From NCBI GenBank assembly GCA_015056325.1, contig SVGL01000010.1, positions 1-64,000 of the forward strand: DNA of 64,000 nt, in the 5' to 3' direction. The translations under genes were made by a program, and so were the position numbers. Origin of the DNA: Clostridiales bacterium (GTDB taxonomy: Bacteria; Bacillota; Clostridia; Christensenellales; Aristaeellaceae). The notes under the pieces were generated by a model. It was not told the DNA's origin, did no database searches, and was given only the letters and a program-made list of their open reading frames with translations. Below are positions 23,546 through 31,628 of this stretch, in pieces (the stretch's first letter is position 1; every line of letters begins with the position of its first letter).

Positions 23546-25416
23546 ACGAGAAGATCCTCGCAGGCCGCTACGTCCTGGTGGAGCAGATCGGGATTGGCGG
23601 CATGGCCATCGTCTACCGCGCCATTGACCGCAACACCGGCCACTCCGTCGCGGTGAAGGTGCTCAAGCCCGAGTTCAACCGGGACGCGGAGTTCGTCTCC
23701 CGCTTCCAGCGCGAGGCCGAGGCTGCCTCCAAGATGACCCACCACAATATCGTCAACCTCCTGGATGTGGGCATGGACGGTGAAAACCGATACCTCATCA
23801 TGGAGTACGTCAAGGGCCAGACCCTCAAGGAGGTCATCCAGGAAAAGGGGCGCCTGAGCGCGCCCGTGGCGGTGCAGATCACCATCCGCATCCTGTCTGC
23901 GCTCCAGCATGCTCACCAAAATGGCATCATCCACCGCGACATCAAGCCGCAGAATATCCTCGTCCATGCCGACGGCCACATTAAGGTGGCGGATTTCGGC
24001 ATTGCCCGCATGGCGAACTCCTCAACGCTGACGAGGGGGGATGCCGTCATGGGTTCGGTGCACTACTTCAGTCCCGAGCAGGCCCAGGGCAAGGGCACTG
24101 ACGTCACCAGTGACCTGTATTCCGTCGCGGTAACCCTGTACGAGATGCTCACCGGCCGCGTGCCCTTTGACGGCGACAGTCCGGTGGCCATCGCCATGCA
24201 GCATCTCCACGCTGCGCCGGAACCCATCCGCCGCTACGCGCCCGAGGTGCCTGAGGCCATCTGCCATGTGTGCATGAAGGCCATGGAGAAGGATCCTGCC
24301 TACCGCTACCGCTCTGCCCGCGAGATGGCCAGCGAGCTCCGCATGGCCCTGGAGGGCCGCATCAGCGATATGCAGCCCCGTCTGGCAGAGAACGTTGCAC
24401 CGGTGCAGACCATGCCCTCCTCGGTGCGCAAGACGAACCTGCGTCAAACGACCGGCGCCACCCGCACCAAGCCTGCCCGTGCCCGCTGGTGGATCATGAC
24501 CGCCGTGGTCACCCTGGTGGTGATGTACGGTCTCTACCTTGGTACCACTGCCATCTACGAGAAGGTGGTCAACTCCGCCACGGTGGAGGATTATGTAGGC
24601 CGCGAGGTTGCTGAGGCGCAAAGGGCCATTGGCCGCATTGGCCTGAAGGCAGAGATCAATGAGATCAACCATCCGACTATCCAGGCGGGCATTGTGGTGA
24701 TGCAGGCTCCCCGGGCGGAATCCACGCTGCGCAAGGGGGATCGCGTGCTGCTGACGGTGTCCAAGGGCCCGGCCAGCCAGAGCGTACCCAAGCTGATCGG
24801 CATGACCCGCCAGGACGCCCAGACCACCCTCAAGCCCTATGGGCTTACCCTGTCTGTGGTGGAATACCGTGTATCCTCGGTGTATGAAGCGGGCAAGATC
24901 ATGGAGCAGTACCCTGAACCCGGCGCGCTGTGTGAGAGCGGCGACATCGTGCAGGTGACCATCTCCGGCGGCGTGGCGTATGTTCCGCTGGTGACGGGCC
25001 GTCTCCTGCCGGAAGCCAAGGAGCTCATCGCTGCTGCAGGTCTGACACTCAATACTGATATCTCCTACAAGGAGACTGAGGCAGAGTCCCTCCATGGGCG
25101 CGTGACCAGCCAGTCCATCGCGGCGAACTCCCAGGTCATCCAGGGCACGACCATCAGCCTGACGGTCTACCGGGTACCCGGCATGATGAAGCGGGCGAAG
25201 ATCACCCTGGATCTGCCTGCCACAGAGGAGCTGACCAGCGTACGCGTGACACTGCAGGACGGCAGCGGCGAGTACACCGTCTATGAAAACGACTACCCCG
25301 CCAATGCCAGCCGTCATCCGGAGATCGAGCTGACGACGGACAATGCCGGCACCTACAGCTACCGGGTGTATATCAACGATGTGTTCAAGTATTCCGACAT
25401 GGTGAAATTTGAATGA
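23542..25416 (+). CDS. prkC: PASTA-domain transmembrane Ser/Thr protein kinase
   Basis: 624 residues. The kinase domain (1-270) shows the Gly loop GIGGMAIVYR, VAVKVLK, HRDIKPQN with catalytic Asp133 and DFG with Asp151. A basic juxtamembrane region leads to one transmembrane helix (about 315-340, core WWIMTAVVTLVVMYGLYLG). Three PASTA domains follow outside (about 348-411, 413-478 and 480-548), then an extra domain of about 75 residues (LDLPATEELTSVRVTLQDG onward), which may be a small beta-sandwich. PASTA domains sense muropeptides or lipid II, so this kinase likely links wall state to growth or spore germination. It overlaps rsgA by 4 bases. Confidence 0.95.
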   Translation: MNEKILAGRYVLVEQIGIGGMAIVYRAIDRNTGHSVAVKVLKPEFNRDAEFVSRFQREAEAASKMTHHNIVNLLDVGMDGENRYLIMEYVKGQTLKEVIQEKGRLSAPVAVQITIRILSALQHAHQNGIIHRDIKPQNILVHADGHIKVADFGIARMANSSTLTRGDAVMGSVHYFSPEQAQGKGTDVTSDLYSVAVTLYEMLTGRVPFDGDSPVAIAMQHLHAAPEPIRRYAPEVPEAICHVCMKAMEKDPAYRYRSAREMASELRMALEGRISDMQPRLAENVAPVQTMPSSVRKTNLRQTTGATRTKPARARWWIMTAVVTLVVMYGLYLGTTAIYEKVVNSATVEDYVGREVAEAQRAIGRIGLKAEINEINHPTIQAGIVVMQAPRAESTLRKGDRVLLTVSKGPASQSVPKLIGMTRQDAQTTLKPYGLTLSVVEYRVSSVYEAGKIMEQYPEPGALCESGDIVQVTISGGVAYVPLVTGRLLPEAKELIAAAGLTLNTDISYKETEAESLHGRVTSQSIAANSQVIQGTTISLTVYRVPGMMKRAKITLDLPATEELTSVRVTLQDGSGEYTVYENDYPANASRHPEIELTTDNAGTYSYRVYINDVFKYSDMVKFE

Positions 25417-26309
25417 GTGAAGAAATGATGAAGCAGGGCGTGCTGGTTCGCGGCTTCGGCGGCTTCTACGTCGCTGTGGACGAGGCGGGCACGGAGCACA
25501 TCCTGCGCTGCAAGAAGAAATTCCGCCGCATGCACATTTCCCCCTTGGTGGGCGATGAGCTGCTCTTCACCCCCGGCGAGGGGGAGGAGCACGGCTGGGT
25601 GGAGGAGATTCTGCCCCGCAAAAGCGAGTGCCTCCGCCCGCCGGTGGCAAATGTCAGCCTGCTGGTGGTGGTGATCTGCCCCTCGCCGGAGCCGGATCTG
25701 TTACTGGTGGATCGTCTGCTGGTGCGGGCGCGTCTCCAGGGCATGAAGACTGCCATCGTGGTGAACAAATGCGACCTGGATGACAGCCTCGTTGATGACA
25801 TCCGCCGCCAGTACGCCGGGGCGGACTGCCCGGTGCTGGCCGCCAGCGCCAAGGAAAAGAACGGCCTGGACGCCCTGCGCGCCCTGATGACCGGCGAAAG
25901 CTGCTGCTGCCTGACGGGACAGTCCGGCGTGGGCAAGTCCACGCTGCTCAATGCCCTGCTGGGCCTGGAGCTGGAGACAGGTGAAATCAGCGAGAAGATC
26001 CAGCGCGGCAAGAACACCACCCGCCACGCGCAGATGCTCATCCACGACGGGATCCGCGTGCTGGACACGGCAGGCTTCTCGCTCCTGGAGCTGGACGCCA
26101 AGATGGAGCCGGACAAGCTTCGCGAGTGCTATCCGGAGTTTATATCCCATGAGGGCTGCTGCCGCTTCAGCCCCTGCATGCATGACCGGGAGCCGGGTTG
26201 CTCTGTCACCGCTGCGGTCAAGGCAGGGGAGATCGATCCCGGCCGCGTCGAGCGCTATCGGTTGCTCCTTGCCGACGTGCGCGAAACCTGGAAACAGCGC
26301 TACAACTGA
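25413..26309 (+). CDS. rsgA: Ribosome small subunit-dependent GTPase RsgA
   Basis: 298 residues. It aids late 30S subunit maturation. An N-terminal OB fold (about 1-70) is followed by a circularly permuted GTPase: NKCDLDD (G4) precedes GQSGVGKSTLLN (G1, from about residue 168) and DTAGFS (G3). The C-terminal zinc finger is CRFSPCMHDREPGC. The switch-region TTRH (NTTRHAQM) is present. The start is coupled to the kinase stop (ATGA). In Firmicutes RsgA is a known PrkC substrate, which fits the operon. Confidence 0.95.
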   Translation: MSEEMMKQGVLVRGFGGFYVAVDEAGTEHILRCKKKFRRMHISPLVGDELLFTPGEGEEHGWVEEILPRKSECLRPPVANVSLLVVVICPSPEPDLLLVDRLLVRARLQGMKTAIVVNKCDLDDSLVDDIRRQYAGADCPVLAASAKEKNGLDALRALMTGESCCCLTGQSGVGKSTLLNALLGLELETGEISEKIQRGKNTTRHAQMLIHDGIRVLDTAGFSLLELDAKMEPDKLRECYPEFISHEGCCRFSPCMHDREPGCSVTAAVKAGEIDPGRVERYRLLLADVRETWKQRYN

Positions 26310-26341
26310 TTTGTGAGCTCGCTTGAAAGGAAAAATCCTTT

Positions 26342-26977
26342 ATGAAAGTAGCACCTTCTATTCTGGCTGCCGATCCACTCAGTATGGGCTGCGATGTGCA
26401 GCGCATGGTGGATGCTGGCACCGATTGGATCCATGTGGACATCATGGACGCCCATTTCGTGCCCAATCTGTCCTTCAGCCCCGCGCTGACGGAGGCGCTC
26501 CATGAGCGTTTCCCGGCGCTGCCCCTGGATGTGCACCTGATGATGGACGAGCCGGAGAAGTACATCGATGTTTTCATTGACGCGGGCGCGTCCGTGCTGA
26601 CCATCCATGCGGAGATCGCTGCGGATGTAGCGGCGCTGCTGGACTACATCCGTTCACGCGGCGTGAAGGCGGGTCTCTCCGTGAAGCCCGGCACCCCGGC
26701 GGAGGCCATCCGCCACCTGCTTCCCCACGCGGACATGGTGCTGGTGATGACCGTCGAACCTGGCTTTGGCGGACAGGCCTTCAACCCGGATATGCTGGGA
26801 AAGCTCACTGCGCTGCGGGAAATGGGCTACACCGGCCTGCTGGAGGCTGACGGCGGAATCTCCATGAAAAACGTTGCCCTCCTGCGTCAGCATGGTCTGG
26901 ACGTGGCCGTTATGGGCACAGCAATGTTCTCAAGCGCCGATCCCAAGGCGGACATGGACGCCATTCACGCATTATAA
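26342..26977 (+). CDS. rpe: Ribulose-phosphate 3-epimerase
   Basis: 211 residues, a TIM barrel interconverting ribulose 5-phosphate and xylulose 5-phosphate in the pentose phosphate pathway. Motifs: VAPSILAADPL at the N-terminus, HVDIMDAHFVPN with metal ligands, DVHLMMDEPEKY, MTVEPGFGGQAF and EADGGIS. The ribosome site AAAGGA forms a six-base stem with TCCTTT immediately before the ATG, so translation could be masked. It follows rsgA, as in many Firmicutes. Confidence 0.95.
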   Translation: MKVAPSILAADPLSMGCDVQRMVDAGTDWIHVDIMDAHFVPNLSFSPALTEALHERFPALPLDVHLMMDEPEKYIDVFIDAGASVLTIHAEIAADVAALLDYIRSRGVKAGLSVKPGTPAEAIRHLLPHADMVLVMTVEPGFGGQAFNPDMLGKLTALREMGYTGLLEADGGISMKNVALLRQHGLDVAVMGTAMFSSADPKADMDAIHAL

Positions 26978-27019
26978 ACGGCGTCGCGGGTATACTTCCT
27001 GAATAAGGAGGGATTCCGT

Positions 27020-27088
27020 ATGCGCCAGCCTCTGTTCCATCCGCCCCAAAAGAAGAAGCGCATGAGCCGCAGGCCCGTGCGCAGTTAA
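27020..27088 (+). CDS. Small basic ORF, 22 residues, unknown
   Basis: A short frame starting MRQPLFHPPQKKKR and ending in an Arg-rich tail. It has a full ribosome site (AAGGAGG, 7 bases before the ATG), and its stop codon TAA overlaps the AAGGAG site of the next gene, a sign of translational coupling. Nine of 22 residues are Lys, Arg or His. It sits between rpe and the RNA methyltransferase gene. No family is recognised. It could be a leader peptide for the downstream gene or a small nucleic-acid-binding peptide. Confidence 0.5.
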   Translation: MRQPLFHPPQKKKRMSRRPVRS

Positions 27089-27101
27089 GGAGCCAATACG
27101 A

Positions 27102-28007
27102 ATGCTGCCGAATGTTCCTGCCCTGCTGTTGGAGAAGCTCCGCGCCCAGTACGGCCCCGACCTCACGGAGGAGATCATCGCGGGTTTTGTCCGCCGCCCG
27201 GTGACCCTGCGGGTGAACACCATCAAGTCCACTGCGGAAGCTGTGGGTGAGGTGCTCACTAAGGCGGGGATCGCTTATGAAGCCGTGCCGTGGTATCAAG
27301 ACGCCTTCATCCTGCGGGACGTCCGCGAGGAGGCCGTCCAGGCTCTGCCGGAGTACGAGGCGGGCCACATGTACCTGCAGTCCCTGTCTTCGATGATGCC
27401 GCCGCTGGTGGTGGCTCCCGTGAAGAACGAGTCCATCCTGGACATGGCGGCGGCCCCCGGCGGCAAGACCACCCAGATGGCCGCGCTCTCCGGAAACACC
27501 GCGCTCATCACCGCCTGCGAGAAGAACAGGATCCGCGCCGAGCGGCTGCAGTTCAACCTGGATCGTCAGGGCGTGAAGCGGGTGAACGTCATGTGCCAGG
27601 ACGCGCGGCAGCTCAATGACCTGTTCAAGTTCGACAAGGTGCTGCTGGACGCGCCCTGCACGGGTTCGGGCACGATCCTTATCGCTGAGGGCGAGCCGGA
27701 ACGCCGCATGACCCCCGACTGGGTCGCGAAGACCGCTCAAACCCAGAAAGCCATGCTGAAAAAGGCGCTGACGCTGCTTTCCGCCGGACACGAGATGGTG
27801 TACTCCACCTGCTCCATCCTGCGGGAGGAAAACGAGGATGTCCTGAAGGCCGTCCTGCCCGCGATGAACGCGGAGGTCGTGCCCATCGAGCATCCATTCC
27901 TGCAGCACGCGCCGCTGCTGCCTACGGCCATTCCCGGCGTGGTGTGCGTGAAGCCGACGGAGCTCTTCGAGGGCTTCTTCGTGGCGAAGATTCGGAAGAA
28001 GAAGTAA
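27102..28007 (+). CDS. NOL1/NOP2/Sun-family RNA m5C methyltransferase (RsmF/Trm4-like core)
   Basis: 301 residues. An N-terminal region (MLPNVPALLLEKLRAQYG, RVNTIKST) is followed by the SAM domain: ILDMAAAPGGKT, DAPCTGSG and YSTCSILREENED, with both catalytic cysteines. It has no NusB domain, so it differs from rsmB in the same cluster, and it lacks the long C-terminal extension found in many Firmicute RsmF proteins. The target (16S rRNA or tRNA cytosine) cannot be fixed from sequence. The start follows AAGGAG with a 9-base spacer. Confidence 0.88.
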   Translation: MLPNVPALLLEKLRAQYGPDLTEEIIAGFVRRPVTLRVNTIKSTAEAVGEVLTKAGIAYEAVPWYQDAFILRDVREEAVQALPEYEAGHMYLQSLSSMMPPLVVAPVKNESILDMAAAPGGKTTQMAALSGNTALITACEKNRIRAERLQFNLDRQGVKRVNVMCQDARQLNDLFKFDKVLLDAPCTGSGTILIAEGEPERRMTPDWVAKTAQTQKAMLKKALTLLSAGHEMVYSTCSILREENEDVLKAVLPAMNAEVVPIEHPFLQHAPLLPTAIPGVVCVKPTELFEGFFVAKIRKKK

Positions 28008-28011
28008 ATAA

Positions 28012-28044
28012 ACAGGCCTCCGTCCGGTGTGGGCGGGGGCCTGT
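28012..28044. terminator. Terminator between convergent genes
   Basis: Hairpin CAGGCCTCCGTCC / GGGCGGGGGCCTG. On the minus strand it is followed by a T-rich run (TTTATTTA), so it mainly ends the small zinc-ribbon gene; on the plus strand the T-run is missing. Confidence 0.55.
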
Positions 28045-28259
28045 CAGTCTGTAGCGTAATCGCGTATGATTCGGCGGTATGCCCGTTCGGCGGATTCGCC
28101 GCCGAAAGCAAGGTAGTAGGCGCGGCAATCGGTGCAGAGAAGGTAGCGAAGCTCGCGGCGCACCGGACTGTAGGAAATGGAAGGATCGTCCAGGTAAGGA
28201 TTGGGCGCCTCAGCGTAGACCGGCTCGAGGGTATCGTGCTTGCATTCGGGACAGCGCAT
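28044..28259 (-). CDS. Small zinc-ribbon protein, unknown function
   Basis: 71 residues. The start at 28259 (MRCPECKHDTLEPVY) follows AAGGAGG with an 8-base spacer. Two cysteine pairs, CPEC (3-6) and CTDC (about 44-47), probably bind one zinc. The C-terminus is a charged helix (SAERAYRRIIRDYATD). It resembles small YgiT-type or transcription-factor-like zinc ribbons but carries no diagnostic motif. It has its own promoter at 28282. Confidence 0.65.
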   Translation of the reverse strand: MRCPECKHDTLEPVYAEAPNPYLDDPSISYSPVRRELRYLLCTDCRAYYLAFGGESAERAYRRIIRDYATD

Positions 28260-28281
28260 GGTGGATGCCTCCTTTTTGTCT

Positions 28282-28310
28282 ATTATATCATACAATTTTT
28301 AAAATGTCCA
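28282..28310 (-). promoter_or_regulatory. Promoter of the zinc-ribbon gene
   Basis: Minus-strand TGGACA (28305-28310), 17-base spacer, TATAAT (28282-28287), 22 bases before the start codon. Confidence 0.65.
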
Positions 28311-28368
28311 ACATCTCAGACAAATAATCCGGCTAATTACATACCATTATGGCATGGAGGTGTTCTTC

Positions 28369-28602
28369 ATGCCATTCGATGCGATAGCAATGGGTATGGT
28401 GATTCGTAAGCTCAGGAAAAAGCGGAAGATCACACAAGAGGTTTTCAGCGGATTTGCAGCAATTAGTCGCAGCCATCTGGCCTCTTTGGAACGCGGCCAT
28501 ACAGCGAAGGTGGAAACCTATGATAAGATTGCAACTGCCCTCGAAATCCCCCTGAGTGAGCTGTTCCGCCTGGCGGAAGAGGAAATGAACAAGGAAGCCT
28601 GA
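28369..28602 (+). CDS. XRE-family helix-turn-helix regulator
   Basis: 77 residues, almost entirely one HTH_XRE domain: IRKLRKKRKITQEVFSGFA, then ISRSHLASLERGH as recognition helix, and YDKIATALEIPLSELF. The start at 28369 is chosen because GGAGG lies eight bases upstream; an ATG 15 bases earlier would include that site. Single-domain proteins of this size are often autoregulated DNA-binding proteins. No toxin gene is adjacent. A terminator follows directly. Confidence 0.8.
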   Translation: MPFDAIAMGMVIRKLRKKRKITQEVFSGFAAISRSHLASLERGHTAKVETYDKIATALEIPLSELFRLAEEEMNKEA

Positions 28603-28605
28603 TCA

Positions 28606-28630
28606 GTCCGCCGGTGCGGACTTTTTCTTT
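28606..28630 (+). terminator. Terminator after the XRE gene
   Basis: Stem AGTCCGC-CGGT-GCGGACT followed by TTTTTC, four bases beyond the stop codon. Confidence 0.8.
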
Positions 28631-28648
28631 GCCCTGCCGGTGTTCGCC

Positions 28649-28677
28649 TTGACAATCCACCTGACAAAGAGTATGAT
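28649..28677 (+). promoter_or_regulatory. ruvCAB promoter
   Basis: Perfect TTGACA (28649-28654), 17-base spacer, TATGAT (28672-28677), 35 bases before ruvC. No LexA-box-like palindrome was evident here. Confidence 0.75.
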
Positions 28678-28711
28678 AAATTGAGCATAAATGTTCTCAT
28701 GGAGGGAAGGC

Positions 28712-29206
28712 ATGATCGTCCTTGGCATTGACCCCGGCTATGCCCTGATGGGCTGGGGCGTGGTGGAAGCAAACGGCAGCCAGATGAAGCTGCTGGGCTA
28801 CGGCTGCATCGAAACGAAGGCCGGCACCCCCATGCAGCACCGGCTGCGCACGCTGCAGCTGGGTATCCGCGACCTGACCCTCATGTACCGCCCGGACGAG
28901 GTGGCCTTCGAGGAGCTGTTCTTCGCCCAGAACGTCACCACCGCCCTCATGGTCGGCGCGGCCCGCGGAGCTGCTATCATCGCCGCCGCCGAGTACACAG
29001 AGAATCTCTACGAATACACGCCCATGCAGATCAAGCAGGCCATCACCGGCTACGGCAAGGCCGACAAGAAGCAGATCCAGCAGATGGTGAAGATGCTCCT
29101 GCGCATGGATGAGCTCCCCAAGCCCGACGACGCGGCGGACGCCATCGCCTGTGCGATCACCCACTGCCAGGCCGGACGAATGAGAGAGCAGTTCAGGATG
29201 AAATAA
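28712..29206 (+). CDS. ruvC: Holliday junction endonuclease RuvC
   Basis: 164 residues. It resolves Holliday junctions made during recombination. The start MIVLGIDPGYALMG follows GGAGGGAAGG; the open frame extends seven residues upstream through the ribosome site. Catalytic acidic residues are visible: Asp7 in GIDPG, the glutamate in VAFEELFFAQN, and the aspartates in KPDDAADAIACAI. The lysine-rich DNA-binding segment YGKADKKQIQQMV is present. It leads a ruvC-ruvA-ruvB operon. Confidence 0.96.
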   Translation: MIVLGIDPGYALMGWGVVEANGSQMKLLGYGCIETKAGTPMQHRLRTLQLGIRDLTLMYRPDEVAFEELFFAQNVTTALMVGAARGAAIIAAAEYTENLYEYTPMQIKQAITGYGKADKKQIQQMVKMLLRMDELPKPDDAADAIACAITHCQAGRMREQFRMK

Positions 29207-29239
29207 GCGGGGCTGCATGATTGACTGTGATTTGAGATT

Positions 29240-29257
29240 AGGAGGACGAAGTCCTTG
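29240..29257 (+). promoter_or_regulatory. ruvA ribosome site inside a start-codon hairpin
   Basis: The site AGGAGG (29240-29245) overlaps the hairpin AGGAC-GAA-GTCCT (29243-29255), whose last base is the T of the TTG start codon. Folding would block part of the ribosome site and the start. The same arrangement occurs at mrfA (49043-49059). Confidence 0.55.
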
Positions 29258-29866
29258 TACGCATTTATTGAAGGCCAGGTCGTTGAGAAGACCAACAACA
29301 CCCTCGTGCTCCTCGCGGGCGGCGTGGGGTATCTGCTGAATTGCTCCATGTCCACCATTTCTGCCGCGCCCAAGACGGGCGACGTGATGCGCTGCCACAC
29401 CTGGCTCAGCGTCCGCGAGGATGCGATGGAGCTGTTCGGCTTCGCGTCCAAGGAGGAGAAGCAGCTCTTCCTGCTGCTGACGGGCGTGACCGGCGTCGGC
29501 CCCAAAATGGCGCTGGCCCTGCTGAGTACGCTGTCCGCCAGCGATCTGCGCCTGGCCATCATCATGGAGGATGACAAGACCCTGGCGCGCGCCCCGGGTG
29601 TGGGCAAGAAGATCGCCCAGCGCATTACCCTGGAACTCAAGGACAAGCTGGGCCAGTTCGAGTTCTCCGGCGGCAGCAGTCCTGCAGTCTCCAGCGCGCC
29701 GGTGGCTCCCGCTGCGGCGGATAATGTCGCCCAGGCAATGGCGGCCCTGACCGGACTGGGCTACACCCCTGGCGAAGCCCGCGACGCCCTGCAGAAGATC
29801 GAAAACAAGAATGCTCCGGCGGACGAGCTGCTGCGTCTGGCACTCCGCAGCATGGCGGGGATGTAA
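29255..29866 (+). CDS. ruvA: Holliday junction branch migration protein RuvA
   Basis: 203 residues, TTG start. RuvA binds four-way junctions as a tetramer and loads RuvB. The OB fold is at 1-63 (MYAFIEGQVVEKTNNTLVL). Two helix-hairpin-helix motifs follow (LLTGVTGVGPKMALALL and APGVGKKIAQRI). A Ser/Pro/Ala-rich linker (about 140-158) leads to the C-terminal RuvB-binding domain (AMAALTGLGYTPGEARDAL). The TTG start is the only one that gives the canonical N-terminus. Confidence 0.96.
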   Translation: MYAFIEGQVVEKTNNTLVLLAGGVGYLLNCSMSTISAAPKTGDVMRCHTWLSVREDAMELFGFASKEEKQLFLLLTGVTGVGPKMALALLSTLSASDLRLAIIMEDDKTLARAPGVGKKIAQRITLELKDKLGQFEFSGGSSPAVSSAPVAPAAADNVAQAMAALTGLGYTPGEARDALQKIENKNAPADELLRLALRSMAGM

Positions 29867-29870
29867 ACCC

Positions 29871-29896
29871 CTCAGTCAGCTTACGCTGACAACCAA
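29871..29896 (-). repeat. Short operon-end palindromic repeat (family 3), copy 2
   Basis: Minus strand reads GGTTGTCAGCGTAAGCTGAC then TGAGGGG, containing the hairpin GTCAGC-GTAA-GCTGAC. It lies between ruvA and ruvB and has no T-run, so it is unlikely to end transcription. Confidence 0.5.
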
Positions 29897-29918
29897 CTAC
29901 TGCTGACGAGGAATCATT

Positions 29919-30950
29919 ATGATGGAAGAACGTTTTATGGCCCCCGGCTATCAGCCGGAGGACGTGGTGGAGCAGAGCCTCCGCCCCCATACCCTCAGGG
30001 AATACATCGGTCAGACCGCCGTCAAGGACAGCCTGAGCATCTACATTCAGGCGGCGCTTTCCCGCCATGACGCGCTGGATCACATGCTGCTCTACGGCCC
30101 GCCCGGCCTGGGAAAGACCACGCTGGCCAACATCGTCGCGGCGGAGATGGGCTCCAACATCCGCATCACCTCCGGCCCTGCCATCGAACGTCCGGGTGAC
30201 CTCTTGTCCATCATCACCAACCTCAACCAGGGCGATGTGCTCTTCATCGACGAAATTCACCGCCTCTCCCGCACGTCGGAGGAGGTCCTCTACTCCGCCA
30301 TGGAGGACTTCGCGGTGGACATCGTTACCGGCAAGGGCCCCATGGCGAACTCTATCCACATGGCGGTGCCCAAGTTCACCCTGGTGGGCGCGACGACCCG
30401 CGCGGGCCAGCTCAGCGCCCCCCTGCGCGACCGCTTCGGCATGCTGTTCCGGCTGGAGATGTACACACCGGAGGAGCTGGCGATGATCGTCCGCCGCAGC
30501 GCGTCGATCCTCGGCATTGACGCCGAGCCGGAGGGTATCCTCGAGATCGCCCGCCGCAGCCGCGGTACGCCCCGTATCGCCAACCGCATGCTCAAGCGCG
30601 TGCGCGACTACGCACAGGTGAAGGGCGGCGGCGTCATCACTGAGGACGTGGCCCGCGAAGCCATTGCCATGCAGGGCGTGGATCACCTGGGCCTGGACAA
30701 GACTGACCGTACGATGCTCACCACCATGATGGACAAGTTCGGCGGCGGCCCCGTGGGTCTGGATACTCTGGCCGCTACCACCGGCGAGGACGCGGTTACC
30801 ATTGAGGATGTGTACGAGCCCTACCTGATGCAGCTGGGCTTCCTGATGCGAACGCCCCGCGGCCGCATCTGCACGCCTGCCGCATGGGCGCATATGGGCC
30901 GCACTGCCCCCGGAGCTGGGGAGAGCGGCCAGGTCAGAATGGAACTGTAA
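29919..30950 (+). CDS. ruvB: Holliday junction branch migration ATPase RuvB
   Basis: 343 residues. An AAA+ hexameric motor that drives branch migration with RuvA. Walker [13 protein letters not shown] and Walker [11 protein letters not shown] are present, with sensor 1 [20 protein letters not shown] and the C-terminal winged-helix domain ([20 protein letters not shown]). Two consecutive ATGs are possible starts (29919 and 29922); the ribosome site is a weak GAGGAA. Length is typical. Confidence 0.97.
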   Translation: MMEERFMAPGYQPEDVVEQSLRPHTLREYIGQTAVKDSLSIYIQAALSRHDALDHMLLYGPPGLGKTTLANIVAAEMGSNIRITSGPAIERPGDLLSIITNLNQGDVLFIDEIHRLSRTSEEVLYSAMEDFAVDIVTGKGPMANSIHMAVPKFTLVGATTRAGQLSAPLRDRFGMLFRLEMYTPEELAMIVRRSASILGIDAEPEGILEIARRSRGTPRIANRMLKRVRDYAQVKGGGVITEDVAREAIAMQGVDHLGLDKTDRTMLTTMMDKFGGGPVGLDTLAATTGEDAVTIEDVYEPYLMQLGFLMRTPRGRICTPAAWAHMGRTAPGAGESGQVRMEL

Positions 30951-30983
30951 TCAACCGGGCATGCACCGGAAAGGAGTACTGCG

Positions 30984-31574
30984 ATGGATCTGAAGAACTG
31001 GAAGTGGCTCAACGAAAGCCAGATTATTCATGAGACCGGCGAGGTCGTCATCCACGCTCCCGCCAAGACTGACTGGTTTAACAACCCCGTGCCCGTGGAC
31101 GGTGTGCTGAGCGCCCCGGTGGCCAATGCGCCCTTCTTCTACACCGATGTGACCGGCGATTTCGTTTTCCGCGCCAAGGTGCGCCCCAACTTCAAGACGG
31201 TGTACGACGCCTGTGCGCTGATGGTCATCCAGGATGAGAAGCTGTGGACGAAGGCAGCCTTCGAGAAGTCCGACTTCGGAACCACCGCTGCAGTGTGCGT
31301 GGTGACCAACGGCATTTCCGATGACGCCAACGGCTGCAACATCGAGCAGGATGAGGTCTGGCTTCAAATTGTCCGCGTGGGCGATGTGTTCTGCACCCAC
31401 TATTCCCTGGACGGCGAGCGGTTTGATATGGTTCGCCTGTTCCATCTGCCGGTGGAAAAGACGGTCAAGGTGGGCATCGAAGCCCAGAGCCCCGCAGGCG
31501 AGGGCGGAATGCGCTTCTACAGTGAGATCAGCCTGGAGAACCGTACGGTCAAGAATCTGCGCGCCGGCGTGTAA
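30984..31574 (+). CDS. DUF1349 family protein (concanavalin-like fold)
   Basis: 196 residues. It starts MDLKNWKWLNES, which matches the N-terminus of DUF1349 proteins, with the signature regions TDWFNNPVP, GDFVFRAKV, DACALMVIQDEKLWTKAAFE and CTHYSLDGERFDMVR. The predicted fold is a beta-sandwich similar to concanavalin-like sugar-binding domains. There is no signal peptide, so it is cytosolic. Function is unknown. It has a good ribosome site (AAAGGAG) 34 bases after ruvB and ends in a bidirectional terminator. Confidence 0.85.
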   Translation: MDLKNWKWLNESQIIHETGEVVIHAPAKTDWFNNPVPVDGVLSAPVANAPFFYTDVTGDFVFRAKVRPNFKTVYDACALMVIQDEKLWTKAAFEKSDFGTTAAVCVVTNGISDDANGCNIEQDEVWLQIVRVGDVFCTHYSLDGERFDMVRLFHLPVEKTVKVGIEAQSPAGEGGMRFYSEISLENRTVKNLRAGV

Positions 31575-31584
31575 GCGAGCGATA

Positions 31585-31622
31585 CAAAAAATCCCCGGAG
31601 CATCCAGTGATGCTCCGGGGTT
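31585..31622. terminator. Bidirectional terminator between convergent genes
   Basis: A 13-base stem ATCCCCGGAGCATC / GATGCTCCGGGG with the loop CAGT. On the minus strand it is followed by TTTTTT; on the plus strand the T-run is short. Confidence 0.8.
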
Positions 31623-31628
31623 GATCAT

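Noticed and set aside
28649-28711. LexA/SOS box at the ruvCAB promoter
   Set aside because: No GAAC-N4-GTTC-like or other clear palindrome overlaps this promoter.
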